Assembly (NCBI RefSeq): GCF_000406945.1
Contig: NZ_KE136354.1
Location: 1,511,207 to 1,575,206 of the forward strand
Length of the DNA stretch: 64,000 nt
Reading direction: 5' to 3'
DNA from: Enterococcus dispar ATCC 51266
GTDB taxonomy: Bacteria > Bacillota > Bacilli > Lactobacillales > Enterococcaceae
A program made the position numbers and the translations under genes. Of the stretch, positions 1-7,767 are shown piece by piece. The notes under the pieces are model-generated. The model was given only the letters and a program-made list of their open reading frames with translations, was not told the DNA's origin and did no database searches. Numbering within the stretch: position 1 is the stretch's first letter; every line of letters begins with the position of its first letter.

Positions 1-390
1 TAGGCGCAATTTTCCGGCTGCACTCCCCCAAGTGAAGCTGCGTTCACTAACACCTTTTTCCATATTTAAAATACGTTGAAAATCAGTAGCATTTTCAAAC
101 ATCGTCACGGCAACCCCTGATGCAAAGATACGTGCACTTTGTGTATCTGCTACATTTAGCATCACTTCTTTTTGATTTGCAAATCCATACAATTGCTCTG
201 CCTGCTTCATATCCGCAATATCATAAAAACCATTTACGTATTGTCCCCGCATTGTCTGCATGCCGGCTGGATAGCCTTCTTCAAAATTTCCCCGCACGCC
301 TAAATAACCGTTAGCAGTGTGAAACAATGTTTCTTGTAGCCCAAGCTCAGCTTCTGTTAGTTCAAATGCTTTTTTTTCTAATACTTTCAT
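1..390 (-). CDS. Glycoside hydrolase family 65 sugar phosphorylase, N-terminal part (runs off the window)
   Basis: The first 130 codons are present, starting with ATG at 390. The translated N-terminus contains TANGYLGVRGNFEEGYP followed by YVNGFYDIAD, the conserved opening of GH65 enzymes (maltose, trehalose, kojibiose or nigerose phosphorylases), which split alpha-glucosidic disaccharides with phosphate to give beta-glucose-1-phosphate. The start overlaps the end of the upstream alpha/beta hydrolase gene by 29 bp, so the two are translationally linked in one operon with the GPH symporter. Substrate specificity cannot be read from this part, because the catalytic Glu and phosphate-binding residues lie beyond the window. 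A beta-phosphoglucomutase gene might be expected further along, but that is inference. Confidence 0.85.
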   Translation of the reverse strand, partial: MKVLEKKAFELTEAELGLQETLFHTANGYLGVRGNFEEGYPAGMQTMRGQYVNGFYDIADMKQAEQLYGFANQKEVMLNVADTQSARIFASGVAVTMFENATDFQRILNMEKGVSERSFTWGSAAGKLRL

Positions 391-1345
391 AATCTTCCTC
401 CACGAAATGAAAATTTGTCTGTCTTTGTAAAAATCCCTGAATTGCTTGCCAATATTGTGCACCAGCTACTATTCCCGCCATTCCATGTTGGGCATTCGCA
501 ACTAAAAAACGCTCTTTGGGTCCTCTTTGGGCTTGATAACATTCTGCCAGCATCTCGACTGGTACAAAGGTATCAGCTTGTCCATGAATAAACAAAACCG
601 GAAGTTTATTTTTCGCCAATTGTTTTTTGGCATCCGCCGTTTTTAATCCCCAGCCTTGACGGAATTTATTAATCAAAGAGACAAATGATAGAATGGGAAA
701 ACTTGGCAAATGGAATAAAGATTGCATTTGGTAAGTAAGTTCTTTTTCGACTGAACTGTATCCACAATCTTCTATTCCAGCCACGATATAAGCAGGCAAA
801 TCTTCTCCTAAAGTCATCATAACAGTAGCTGCTCCCATTGAAATTCCATAAAGTAAAATTTGGGCCTCAGGATCGCGTTTACGAAGATAGTTCGCCCACT
901 TCACAATATCTAAACGATCCGACCAGCCAAAACCAATCCAACGCCCTTCACTTTGTCCATGACTGCGATTATCCGGTAACAATAAATTAAACCCCATATC
1001 TGAAAAGTACGGCGCTTTATCAAACATTTCTTGATGATTGCCTCCAAAACCATGGACCAAAATGACCCATTGATGAAGATTGTTTTGCTGATAGATAAAG
1101 CCTGTTAATTTTAGTCCATCCACCGTTATGAAAACCTGCTCTTCTTTTTGACCAGCTAACCACATTTCTTTTTTTGCTAAGACTGGAAGTAACTTTTCAT
1201 CCACAGGCGTGTCAATTTGATTATGATCAGCTTCAAATGCTTTTTGACGATCCCCCGTTCGTGAGAATGCAAGCTGATACATCTTAAAGGCTATGAGAAA
1301 AAGCACAATTAATAGTAAGAAAATAAGACTAAGCAACCATTTCAT
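362..1345 (-). CDS. Membrane-anchored alpha/beta hydrolase
   Basis: A 327-residue protein with one N-terminal hydrophobic segment (about residues 3-20), followed by a complete alpha/beta-hydrolase domain. Visible landmarks are the oxyanion region VHGFGGNHQ (~98-106), the nucleophile elbow YGISMG with Ser169, the acid in IHGQADTFVP, and the catalytic His in NAQHGM near the C-terminus. It belongs to the broad serine aminopeptidase S33/BAAT-like group found in many Gram-positive bacteria; the real substrate is unknown. It overlaps the MFS gene by 17 bp and the GH65 gene by 29 bp, so it is co-translated with a disaccharide uptake and phosphorolysis pair. That is unusual company for a generic esterase and may hint at deacylation of a sugar substrate (inference). 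Confidence 0.85.
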   Translation of the reverse strand: MKWLLSLIFLLLIVLFLIAFKMYQLAFSRTGDRQKAFEADHNQIDTPVDEKLLPVLAKKEMWLAGQKEEQVFITVDGLKLTGFIYQQNNLHQWVILVHGFGGNHQEMFDKAPYFSDMGFNLLLPDNRSHGQSEGRWIGFGWSDRLDIVKWANYLRKRDPEAQILLYGISMGAATVMMTLGEDLPAYIVAGIEDCGYSSVEKELTYQMQSLFHLPSFPILSFVSLINKFRQGWGLKTADAKKQLAKNKLPVLFIHGQADTFVPVEMLAECYQAQRGPKERFLVANAQHGMAGIVAGAQYWQAIQGFLQRQTNFHFVEEDYESIRKKSI

Positions 1346-2819
1346 CTTGTTTTCTCCTCTCTACTAGTTCCGCATTTAATGATTCAAATTCTGTTTCAGA
1401 TAAAAGCTGCTTACTCTTATACAAACGATAGCAAATATAAATACCAATTAACGGTACAGCCGTTATAAAGAGCAACAGCAGCGTGCTTTTTTGATTAGGT
1501 GTAGTGAGGATGATTTGCTGAATCGCTTGTGTTTTTTCCGCACCAGAAATCGTCGCTTGTGCGGCCTCATTTTCAATTAAAGAGATTTTATTTGTGGCAC
1601 TTAAAATGCCAACAAGTAGATATATTGCCATTGTCAATAATTGACCTAATCCCATTCCTAATTGTGTTACAAAAGGACGTACTGAAAAAATGATGCCTTC
1701 ATTTCGTTTACCAAAAGCCCATTCATTATATTCAACAGCATTAGCAATATTAATCATTACCACGAGATAAAAAACACCATTTCCAATAGAAGGTAAAATA
1801 TTGAAAGCTGCCATAACGGCCAATTTCACCATTTCTAATGACGAGTTTAAAAATGTTCCTGATAAAAACAATAAAGTATAGCCTGTAATCGACAACAACA
1901 CAGCTAGTCGAACTAAACGATTGCGCCCTAATTTTCGTGAGAGTAAAGGAAAAATAATAAATACGACCGCACCTGAAACTTGGCCTACGATATTAAATAG
2001 CATGAGATAAAGACCATTGTAGCCAAAAGAAAAATATAAATATGTTGCAATCATAGTGGTACTTAATGTGGAAACCATCATATAGATAAATAATATGACA
2101 CCACTCCATTTAGCTTGTGGATTTTGTAAAATCACACGGGCAGTTTCTTTAATACTAAATTTTGTTTTTTCAGGTTTCGGGATACTTTTACGTTCTTCTT
2201 TGACACCCAACAATGTAATCAGTTGCGTACCAAGCATTATGATAGAAAAAACGATACCAATAACCGCATAGCCGGTGACGGCACTTCCACCTATCACACG
2301 ATCACCTACAGTAAAAACTGGTACTAAAAAGCTACAAAGAAATGCTCCGACACCTGCCATCAATGTCGTCATAGAAGTCAGGCGATTGCGATCATTTTGA
2401 TTTGTAGTCAAAGAAGGCAGCATGCCCCAGTAGGCAATATCATTAACTGAAAAACAAACGCTAAACAGCAAGTACATGACACCAAAAAAGACGACATATG
2501 ACCAGCCTTGAAAACGATTAGCAAAAGAAGCAGAAACGATGACAGCGGTTCCAATCGCACCCCAAAAAATAAACGGTTTAAACTTGTTTTTTGAAGTACT
2601 TGTATCAATCAAATTTCCTAACAATGGATCAATAACAGCATCAAAAAAACGAGCACCGAACATAATAATCGTAATTACAGTAAATTGAGTAGCCGACAAT
2701 GTCTTTGTAAACAAAACATACGTCAATAAATAATTCGTGAATAGACCTGCAGCTGCCATATCACGTCCAATCGTTCCGACTGAAAATGACCAGAGATTAC
2801 GCTTTGATAAAGTTTGCAT
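1329..2819 (-). CDS. GPH-family sugar:cation symporter (MFS)
   Basis: About 496 residues with roughly 12 hydrophobic segments. The N-terminal arrangement (LWSFSVGTIGRDM, then an early FGARFFDAVIDPLLG motif) is typical of glycoside-pentoside-hexuronide:cation symporters such as MelB, LacS and XynP. The family imports di- or oligosaccharides with H+ or Na+. There is no fused IIA domain; the C-terminus is a short charged tail. The ATG at 2819 is chosen because AAGGAG lies 7 nt upstream; the in-frame ATG at 2825 sits too close to that site. It is first in the operon with the hydrolase and the GH65 phosphorylase, so its likely cargo is the disaccharide split by GH65. Confidence 0.88.
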   Translation of the reverse strand: MQTLSKRNLWSFSVGTIGRDMAAAGLFTNYLLTYVLFTKTLSATQFTVITIIMFGARFFDAVIDPLLGNLIDTSTSKNKFKPFIFWGAIGTAVIVSASFANRFQGWSYVVFFGVMYLLFSVCFSVNDIAYWGMLPSLTTNQNDRNRLTSMTTLMAGVGAFLCSFLVPVFTVGDRVIGGSAVTGYAVIGIVFSIIMLGTQLITLLGVKEERKSIPKPEKTKFSIKETARVILQNPQAKWSGVILFIYMMVSTLSTTMIATYLYFSFGYNGLYLMLFNIVGQVSGAVVFIIFPLLSRKLGRNRLVRLAVLLSITGYTLLFLSGTFLNSSLEMVKLAVMAAFNILPSIGNGVFYLVVMINIANAVEYNEWAFGKRNEGIIFSVRPFVTQLGMGLGQLLTMAIYLLVGILSATNKISLIENEAAQATISGAEKTQAIQQIILTTPNQKSTLLLLFITAVPLIGIYICYRLYKSKQLLSETEFESLNAELVERRKQDEMVA

Positions 2820-2844
2820 CTTCATTCTCCTTCATATAGTAAAA

Positions 2845-2905
2845 GAAACAACGGTTTCAACTATTTTAATGTTTACAATTTACTGTTTACTAATCTATTT
2901 GTCAA
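2845..2905 (-). promoter_or_regulatory. Promoter with LacI/CcpA-type operator for the phosphorylase operon
   Basis: On the minus strand TTGACA (2900-2905), a 17-bp spacer and TAAATT (2877-2882) form a plausible sigma-A promoter. Just downstream, at 2845-2858, lies GAAACAACGGTTTC, a palindrome-like box with a central CG as in LacI-family and cre sites. Its position near the predicted transcription start would fit repression by a roadblock. The match to consensus cre is imperfect, so a local LacI regulator is equally possible. Confidence 0.5.
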
Positions 2906-2955
2906 CTAGACACTCACAATATTTCTGTCTTTGGGGACAATCTGAATGAAGGACA

Positions 2956-2999
2956 ATAAAAAATACAAGCCTATCCACAGCAAGACTTGTATTTTTACT
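2956..2999 (-). terminator. Bidirectional intrinsic terminator after the lipid kinase gene
   Basis: Arms AAATACAAG (2961-2969) and CTTGTATTT (2986-2994) form a stem flanked by A-rich and T-rich runs on both sides. It terminates the minus-strand gene ending at 3109. Confidence 0.75.
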
Positions 3000-3108
3000 T
3001 TTTACATTCTTTTATAAAAATAGCAAAGATGGCAATTCTCATAGTCAGAAAATGTATTTCAAATTCAAATAACCAAATTATCTTTCTTTTACTTTTAGCA
3101 AAATAGAC

Positions 3109-3996
3109 TTAATGATATACCTCCAAATGTGTGGGTAAAATTCTAATTGTAACCGGTAGAAAATCTCCTTCATCGCCGTCAACATTAGTGGCGAGTTTTT
3201 TATTCCTATCTTGCAGAGAAATTACAGCTTGGTTAAAAGTTAAATAGCCAACATTTGCAGTCGCTTCATCCACACCTTTTAATAAATCGGGAACCGCTTT
3301 AATTGTCTGGATTAAAGAAGGGTCTTTTAAATAAATTAAATAAAGCTTGCCATCATTAACTTTTGCTTCAGGCAATAAAGATTCAAAACCACCAATTGAA
3401 TTCGTCGAACCAATCAGTAATGTACTACTTGTGATTTCTTGCTCTTTTCCATCAATTGTCACTAAAAAAGAATAAGTTTCATTATTTGATAATTCTTTGA
3501 AACCGGAGATAAAGTAAGCTAATTTTCCAAATTTCGTTTTTTGTTCACTATCGACATTATTAATGGCTTCCGGGATTGCTCCAATGGCAACAACGTTCAT
3601 AAAATAGGAATTATTGATTTTGCCTATATCTAAAGAGGTCGTCCTCGCAATTGAAAAATTGTCGATAGCTTTTTTAGGATCAAGCGGTATATCCAAAGCA
3701 CGAGCTAAATCATTCACTGTACCTAAAGGGAAGAAACCAAATTTAGGCCGATAATTTTCTTCGGCTAAACCACTGATGCCTTCATTTACCGTTCCATCGC
3801 CCCCCATAACCAAAACACTATCATATTTTTCACTTGCTGCTTCTTTGGCAAATCTCTTGGCATCTCCGCTCTTTTTGGTATGACGAATTTTCAATACATC
3901 AAAAGACTGGTTCAATTTTTCTTGAGCCAGTTGCGCATATTCTTTGGCTTTTTCTCCACCAGAACTAGGATTGATAATCAAAAGTGCTTTTTTCAT
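3109..3996 (-). CDS. dagK: Diacylglycerol kinase-family lipid kinase
   Basis: A 295-residue protein of the DagK/YegS/LCB5 family. It opens with KKALLIINPSSGG, the first nucleotide-binding strand, and carries GGDGTVNEGISGL (~64-76), the diagnostic GGDGTxxE motif of the family. A late NVDGDEGDFLPVTI segment matches the conserved C-terminal site. The family phosphorylates diacylglycerol from lipoteichoic acid turnover to phosphatidic acid, at the membrane. ATG is preceded by AAAGGAGG. It stands alone between two terminators, so it is probably monocistronic. The exact lipid substrate is family knowledge, not visible in the sequence. Confidence 0.9.
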   Translation of the reverse strand: MKKALLIINPSSGGEKAKEYAQLAQEKLNQSFDVLKIRHTKKSGDAKRFAKEAASEKYDSVLVMGGDGTVNEGISGLAEENYRPKFGFFPLGTVNDLARALDIPLDPKKAIDNFSIARTTSLDIGKINNSYFMNVVAIGAIPEAINNVDSEQKTKFGKLAYFISGFKELSNNETYSFLVTIDGKEQEITSSTLLIGSTNSIGGFESLLPEAKVNDGKLYLIYLKDPSLIQTIKAVPDLLKGVDEATANVGYLTFNQAVISLQDRNKKLATNVDGDEGDFLPVTIRILPTHLEVYH

Positions 3997-4194
3997 TGCG
4001 ATACCTCCTTTTTCATTTCTTACCTTTAGAATATCACGGAGGCCACGCTGCAGAAAAGTTTGATGCCCACTGACTTTATTTCAATAGATATTGTACTAGT
4101 TGTTAGACGATAATTGGGCTGGAAAATCAAGAAAAATTCTACCGGATTTATTTCTAAACTTAAAAGAGACAGAACGTGACGCTGGTATCCCCTC

Positions 4195-4229
4195 AAAAAA
4201 AGAGACCTCACCAGTTGTGAAGTCTCTTA
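4195..4229 (-). terminator. Intrinsic terminator
   Basis: AGAGAC (4201-4206) and GTCTCT (4222-4227) enclose an inner TCAC/GTGA stem, followed on the minus strand by a run of six T. It ends the transcript of the small membrane protein gene at 4358. Confidence 0.75.
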
Positions 4230-4357
4230 AAGAGATGAAGATGAGTAACTCAAAATGAAACAGGGGTGAGAAAATTTTTTTTACAGCTACACTTGGTTTA
4301 CATTTTTTCTTTTAAATACTATTTCCTCGGTCACTTATTTTTTCCGCTACTTTTTTG

Positions 4358-4810
4358 TTAACTATTAACATAGCGTTTTACTACAGCGGGTAATAAAATC
4401 TTATTCCCCCCTACAAATGCAATAAAGAAAATACCACTTATTATTGGAACAGTAACATCCTTTACACCATTGCCATATTGGTTAGCTGAAGTGGATACAC
4501 GGTAAGGTTTATCTTGCTGGTAATAAATCGTCACCTGCTCCCCATCAGCCAAATTCTGATTATCAGTTGCAACCCCATAATAATTGCCAGTAAAATTTAA
4601 TGTTTTAACCTGATTTTTGTCTACCTTTACTACCGCTTGGGTTTTAATTTTATGACTATGTAAAAATTCTTGCTGTATTTTCCAATTATAAAAAGCAATA
4701 TAAAATAGCAAAATCCCGACCAGTAATAAAATAATTGAAAAGATATATTGCATCTTTTTTGAACTAATAACGTTATCCAGTCGTTGACAGAGACTAAGTA
4801 ATTTTCCCAT
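4358..4810 (-). CDS. Small membrane protein, DUF3592-like
   Basis: About 150 residues. The ATG at 4810 is chosen over an earlier in-frame ATG at 4891 because AAGGAG lies just upstream. A hydrophobic segment near residues 20-40 (YIFSIILLLVGILLFYIAFY) and a second near the C-terminus (VPIISGIFFIAFVGG) flank a domain with the pattern KTQAVV...DGEQVTIYYQQDKPYRV. That arrangement, a short beta-rich extracellular domain between two membrane spans, resembles DUF3592 proteins of unknown function. It was the chromosomal gene downstream of rpmE2 before the mobile element inserted. No function is assigned. Confidence 0.65.
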   Translation of the reverse strand: MGKLLSLCQRLDNVISSKKMQYIFSIILLLVGILLFYIAFYNWKIQQEFLHSHKIKTQAVVKVDKNQVKTLNFTGNYYGVATDNQNLADGEQVTIYYQQDKPYRVSTSANQYGNGVKDVTVPIISGIFFIAFVGGNKILLPAVVKRYVNS

Positions 4811-5095
4811 TTTTTTCTCCTTTTTCAAGCATTTTTTCCTCACATTTTCTATTTTAACTGATCGTAGCACCTGCGAATAGAAAATTAACAATGTTTTATT
4901 TATTCACAGACAAATAACCATCAAAACAGATTAACTGCACACAAAAAGCAGAATGAACGTGGTTTACTCTTAAGCAACAAGATGTAATTTTAATGAATTG
5001 TTTTTCAAATTTCTGCAAATTTCAGCCTATTGCAGTAGAGAGTCCGTTTATGAAGTCAGATACCAATAAGCTTTATAAATCACCGCTACCTATAA
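4811..5095. other. Intergenic stretch without recognisable gene
   Basis: This AT-rich region lies between the small membrane protein gene and the ancestral rpmE2 terminator. It should hold the promoter of the minus-strand gene at 4810, but no convincing -35/-10 pair stands out. Nothing else is seen. Confidence 0.5.
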
Positions 5096-5131
5096 AAAAG
5101 CAGACTATCCTTATAGGATAGTCTGTTAAAC
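5094..5131 (-). terminator. Ancestral rpmE2 terminator, now separated from its gene
   Basis: CAGACTATCC and GGATAGTCTG form a perfect stem (5101-5124) followed on the minus strand by CTTTTTT. The same hairpin with slightly different bases lies at 13372-13407, at exactly the same distance from the attachment core. This was the terminator of rpmE2 before insertion. Confidence 0.85.
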
Positions 5132-5145
5132 ATTCTTGAAAGATT

Positions 5146-5187
5146 GTTTTTCTTATTCCGCAGCGTTTGCGTCTTTGAAACCGTATT
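5146..5187. repeat. attL (left attachment repeat)
   Basis: A 42-bp copy of the rpmE2 3' end, encoding on the minus strand YGFKDANAAE and stop. It matches attR except at 5159 (C versus T) and 5179 (A versus G). Similarity with the right end continues outward through the terminator at 5094-5131. Confidence 0.88.
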
Positions 5188-5291
5188 GAGAGCTGGATTG
5201 CTTTCTGGTAGAATCTGATAGGTAGAAAACAGCGTGAATACGGAATTCTTAAGGAATTACAAAATCTAATGAGCCCCGTAAAATTTGATTG

Positions 5292-5315
5292 AGAAGGTCA
5301 AAAGTATGGTCAAAA
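5292..5315. repeat. Left arm-type repeat, probable integrase binding site
   Basis: A 24-bp sequence identical to 13342-13365. It contains two GGTCAAAA units spaced 12 bp apart. In the excised circle it would lie about 105 bp to one side of the core, as expected for arm-type sites of lambda-like integrases. Confidence 0.65.
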
Positions 5316-5437
5316 AAATACTCGCCAGTATATTATTCTTTTCAAAATAATTGAGATGCTTTGCGTGCTTTCATAAGACCTTATTAACCTAACAATTTTT
5401 CCAAAATACTTTAATCGCAACGATTTAAAGAGATTTA

Positions 5438-5475
5438 AACATGAAAAATTTTATTGATTTTCAATTTATTTGAAA
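5438..5475. repeat. 38-bp direct repeat, copy 1
   Basis: Begins AACATGAAAAATTTTATTGA and ends CAATTTATTTGAAA. It matches 5789-5826 with two mismatches, 351 bp away. The function is unknown. Confidence 0.75.
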
Positions 5476-5656
5476 GAAATGGTGTCAATTACTTGCGAGC
5501 CAAACCGATACTATTGAATACATACACATAAAGCATTGAATGGGAATAAAGACCCAACATTATATGGATGAAGAATCCCTATAAATCAACATTTTTCAAT
5601 AGTTAAAATGCTTGATTTTCATTAAAAACAAGATGGTTTCCTACCATTTCCTCTAC

Positions 5657-5697
5657 AAAAAAACTCTTGTCAGATTAACAACTCACAAGGGTTTTTT
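5657..5697. terminator. Bidirectional terminator-like hairpin
   Basis: CTCTTGT (5664-5670) pairs with ACAAGGG (5685-5691, one G-U pair), flanked by A6 and T6 runs. It could end minus-strand transcription from the gene at 5872 and shield the att end. Confidence 0.6.
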
Positions 5698-5788
5698 CTT
5701 ATATTCACTACTTTTTAAGATTTAGTTAGCCCAACTATATTTCAAATAGGTTCATGATGCTTGCAAAGCAAGTCTTTAACGATATTGA

Positions 5789-5826
5789 AACATGAAAAAT
5801 TTTATTGAGTATCAATTTATTTGAAA
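5789..5826. repeat. 38-bp direct repeat, copy 2
   Basis: Second copy of the repeat at 5438-5475, lying just downstream of the stop of the gene at 5872. It may mark a local duplication or a deletion scar. Confidence 0.75.
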
Positions 5827-5871
5827 ATGAGAATCTTATGTTTACAGGTTCAACCAATTTATAGCGATAAC

Positions 5872-6273
5872 CTATTTATCAAAAATGAGATATGATTCAA
5901 ATATTAGGGGATTCTTTTCTTTTAGATAAATATCCAATCCTTTATCCTTTGCAACAATATAACCCTTAGAATCTGAAAGTTCGTATACCCCATTACCAAT
6001 AAACCTGTATGTTGACTTAAAGACTATTTCTTCCTGAAAAGTTGTTATTTCAATACTTTGATCCTCTTTAGTGAATAGATAATATCCTTTAGGACTGCTA
6101 CTATCCCACTCTTTTGATTCACGTTTGGGTATATAAGAATGAGCACTCAAGGTTCTTGTATCTAACATTAATTTAGTATCATTCACTTTGACAAAGAAAA
6201 CAAACATTGCGCCTATTAACAATAGATTGAGTATAAGACTGAATATCATTCCCTTATTTTTCACTATTTTCAT
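5872..6273 (-). CDS. Unrecognised membrane-anchored cargo protein
   Basis: A 133-residue protein with one N-terminal membrane segment (about residues 10-29, MIFSLILNLLLIGAMFVFFV), then a polar, probably extracellular, beta-rich domain. I do not recognise a family. Its ATG overlaps the stop of the secreted protein gene upstream by 4 bp (ATGA), so the two are translationally coupled and probably work together at the cell surface. The pair could be a secreted effector and its protective or anchoring partner, but nothing in the sequence proves this. Base composition is AT-rich like the rest of the cargo, in contrast to the flanking core genes. Confidence 0.65.
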   Translation of the reverse strand: MKIVKNKGMIFSLILNLLLIGAMFVFFVKVNDTKLMLDTRTLSAHSYIPKRESKEWDSSSPKGYYLFTKEDQSIEITTFQEEIVFKSTYRFIGNGVYELSDSKGYIVAKDKGLDIYLKEKNPLIFESYLIFDK

Positions 6274-6920
6274 CCTTTTTTATGAGCCTCCCCCACATAT
6301 ACTCCAGAAATTGTTGTTGGATTCGCATAAATATAATGTGAAAATTTACCGGATCCATTAGAATAAGCAGAAATTCTTACTCTTTTTGCTACAACCTTTT
6401 TAGCATATAATCCAATTGAAACTCTATAGCCTTTAGCTTTAGGCTTTGCAGTATAAGATTCAGAGGTTGACAAACTTACACTCTGAGAGATATTAAAATT
6501 ATTAGTCCCATTACTTAAGCTTATACTAATACTATTAGTTTGACTCACTGTTAAACTAATAGTAGGTCGAACTGAATTTGAAGCAGTGCTCCAAACACTT
6601 GAGGTTTTTAATGTTTTAAGCAATTTATTTGTATAAGTTTTCGTTGACATCGTAGTGTGATTTTTATAAGTATAGCCAGTAGCACTTCTTACCATAGGTC
6701 CCTGTATCAACTCTTCGTGCCCGTCATTTTCAATAACTTCCTCACTTATTTCTGATAGCGGAATTATTTCTTCCCATCCATCTTCATCATTATTTGTAAT
6801 CCACTCTTCGTTTGAATTGATAAGCACTGGTAAACTATCTGCATAAGAGATAGTTGATTCTAAAAATAAACATACAAAAAAAATTGATACCCCAAATAAG
6901 ACTTTTTTTATTTTATTCAA
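6270..6920 (-). CDS. Unrecognised secreted cargo protein (TTG start)
   Basis: A 216-residue protein with a clear signal peptide: Lys-rich N-terminus, hydrophobic VLFGVSIFFVCLFL core and a likely cleavage after SYA (~27). The next part is acidic (EEWITNNDEDGWEEIIP), then from about residue 75 the protein is rich in Ser, Thr and Asn with alternating beta-type patterns (TISLTVSQTNSISISLSNG) and ends in a more basic region. The start is TTG at 6920, preceded by AAAGGA; no ATG would keep the signal peptide. It has no visible Cys and no sortase motif. No family is recognised; the profile would fit a secreted beta-sandwich protein, toxin or adhesin-like factor. It is the first gene of a two-gene unit with 5872-6273. 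Confidence 0.65.
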   Translation of the reverse strand: MNKIKKVLFGVSIFFVCLFLESTISYADSLPVLINSNEEWITNNDEDGWEEIIPLSEISEEVIENDGHEELIQGPMVRSATGYTYKNHTTMSTKTYTNKLLKTLKTSSVWSTASNSVRPTISLTVSQTNSISISLSNGTNNFNISQSVSLSTSESYTAKPKAKGYRVSIGLYAKKVVAKRVRISAYSNGSGKFSHYIYANPTTISGVYVGEAHKKG

Positions 6921-7126
6921 CCTCTTTCCTTTTTCTAATTACAACAAAATCATTACATGAATGAATATTTTCGCATAGAACCAAATAGTTTACCTATTAG
7001 AAACGTATAGTTTACATTGCGAAAACACTTTCTCAATAAATTTTTTCAACCTATTTCTACTATGCACAATGAGAGAAAGTAATTAGTCTCGGTGCAATAA
7101 AAATTATCTCTAAATATCAAAATTAA

Positions 7127-7561
7127 TTATATTTGACTAATTTCAATATTTTCACCCATCAAATATAATTTCATTCGCGATGTGAAAAGAAGTTCATGTT
7201 GCAAATAGATCTCATCATAAGCGGTAATTTCATCCTCTAAAATAGTCCCATACCCATCATCTACAACATAATCATCCACATTAGCAAACCGATACTTTAA
7301 GTAATTGTACTGAAAAGAAAATTTTTTTACACTTCTCCAGACAATAACATAATCAATACTTTCGTATGGATTACATAGATATAGATTAATTTCTATTTCC
7401 AAATTTTTTAGCTCTTTTACCTCTATTTTTGCTAATCGATAGTCGTGAAAAGAAATATCTTTTAACAGTTGATATGATGTCCCCAAACGTTTAGATAAAC
7501 TTTCTAGATTTTTATAATAACTTTCAATGTCCCAGTGTTCATCATTAACAAAATATTTCAT
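7127..7561 (-). CDS. Unrecognised cytoplasmic protein, possibly immunity-like
   Basis: A 144-residue, acidic, soluble protein without signal or membrane segment. ATG at 7561 follows AAGGAG. The middle has ISFHDYRLAKIEVKELKNLEIEINLYL, an HD-then-two-strands pattern, and the end has DEITAYDEIYLQHELLF, which loosely resembles DUF4085-type and other small proteins found near polymorphic toxins. This resemblance is weak and made by eye. It is divergent from the gene at 7768 and upstream of the secreted protein at 6270 on the same strand, but 206 bp away. No function is assigned. Confidence 0.6.
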   Translation of the reverse strand: MKYFVNDEHWDIESYYKNLESLSKRLGTSYQLLKDISFHDYRLAKIEVKELKNLEIEINLYLCNPYESIDYVIVWRSVKKFSFQYNYLKYRFANVDDYVVDDGYGTILEDEITAYDEIYLQHELLFTSRMKLYLMGENIEISQI

Positions 7562-7609
7562 TCAACATTCTCCTTAAATATACTTAGAAACACACCTCTC
7601 ACTTAGTTA

Positions 7610-7638
7610 TTGACATCACCTCTACTTCCTTTCATAAT
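7610..7638 (+). promoter_or_regulatory. Strong sigma-A promoter of the structured-leader cargo gene
   Basis: TTGACA (7610-7615), a 17-bp spacer and CATAAT (7633-7638) give a near-consensus promoter. Transcription would start near 7645, about 120 nt before the start codon at 7768. Confidence 0.7.
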
Positions 7639-7676
7639 TAATATATTTATTTTATTACCGAATTAGTTTCTAACAT

Positions 7677-7714
7677 AGCAACTATTTGTTGCCAAATCGC
7701 ATCAAATAGTTGCT
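7677..7714 (+). promoter_or_regulatory. 12-bp perfect inverted repeat in the 5' leader
   Basis: AGCAACTATTTG (7677-7688) and CAAATAGTTGCT (7703-7714) are perfectly complementary around a 14-nt loop. No T-run follows, so it is not a terminator. It could be an mRNA stem-loop or an operator for a dimeric repressor. Confidence 0.7.
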
Positions 7715-7716
7715 GT

Positions 7717-7767
7717 AAAAAAGCCCCCTCTCCATGTAAGCTAATTACACAGAAAGGGGGTCTTTTA
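7717..7767 (+). promoter_or_regulatory. Leader hairpin that includes the ribosome binding site
   Basis: CCCCCT (7724-7729) pairs with AGGGGG (7755-7760), with an inner TGTA/TACA stem. GGGGG ends 7 nt before the ATG at 7768 and is the only Shine-Dalgarno-like sequence there, so folding would hide it. On the opposite strand the same hairpin is followed by CTTTTTT and could act as a terminator. Confidence 0.65.

Larger units (their letters stand above)
5188..5871. other. Non-coding left end of the element
   Basis: These 680 bp hold no credible gene. They contain the left arm repeat (5292-5315), two copies of a 38-bp repeat (5438-5475 and 5789-5826) and a terminator (5657-5697). The rest is AT-rich and may be decayed coding sequence, but no homologous protein fragment is readable. 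Confidence 0.6.

Noticed and set aside
4026-4211. 61-codon minus-strand frame
   Set aside because: It starts inside the terminator hairpin at 4201-4227 and has no ribosome site or recognisable protein features.
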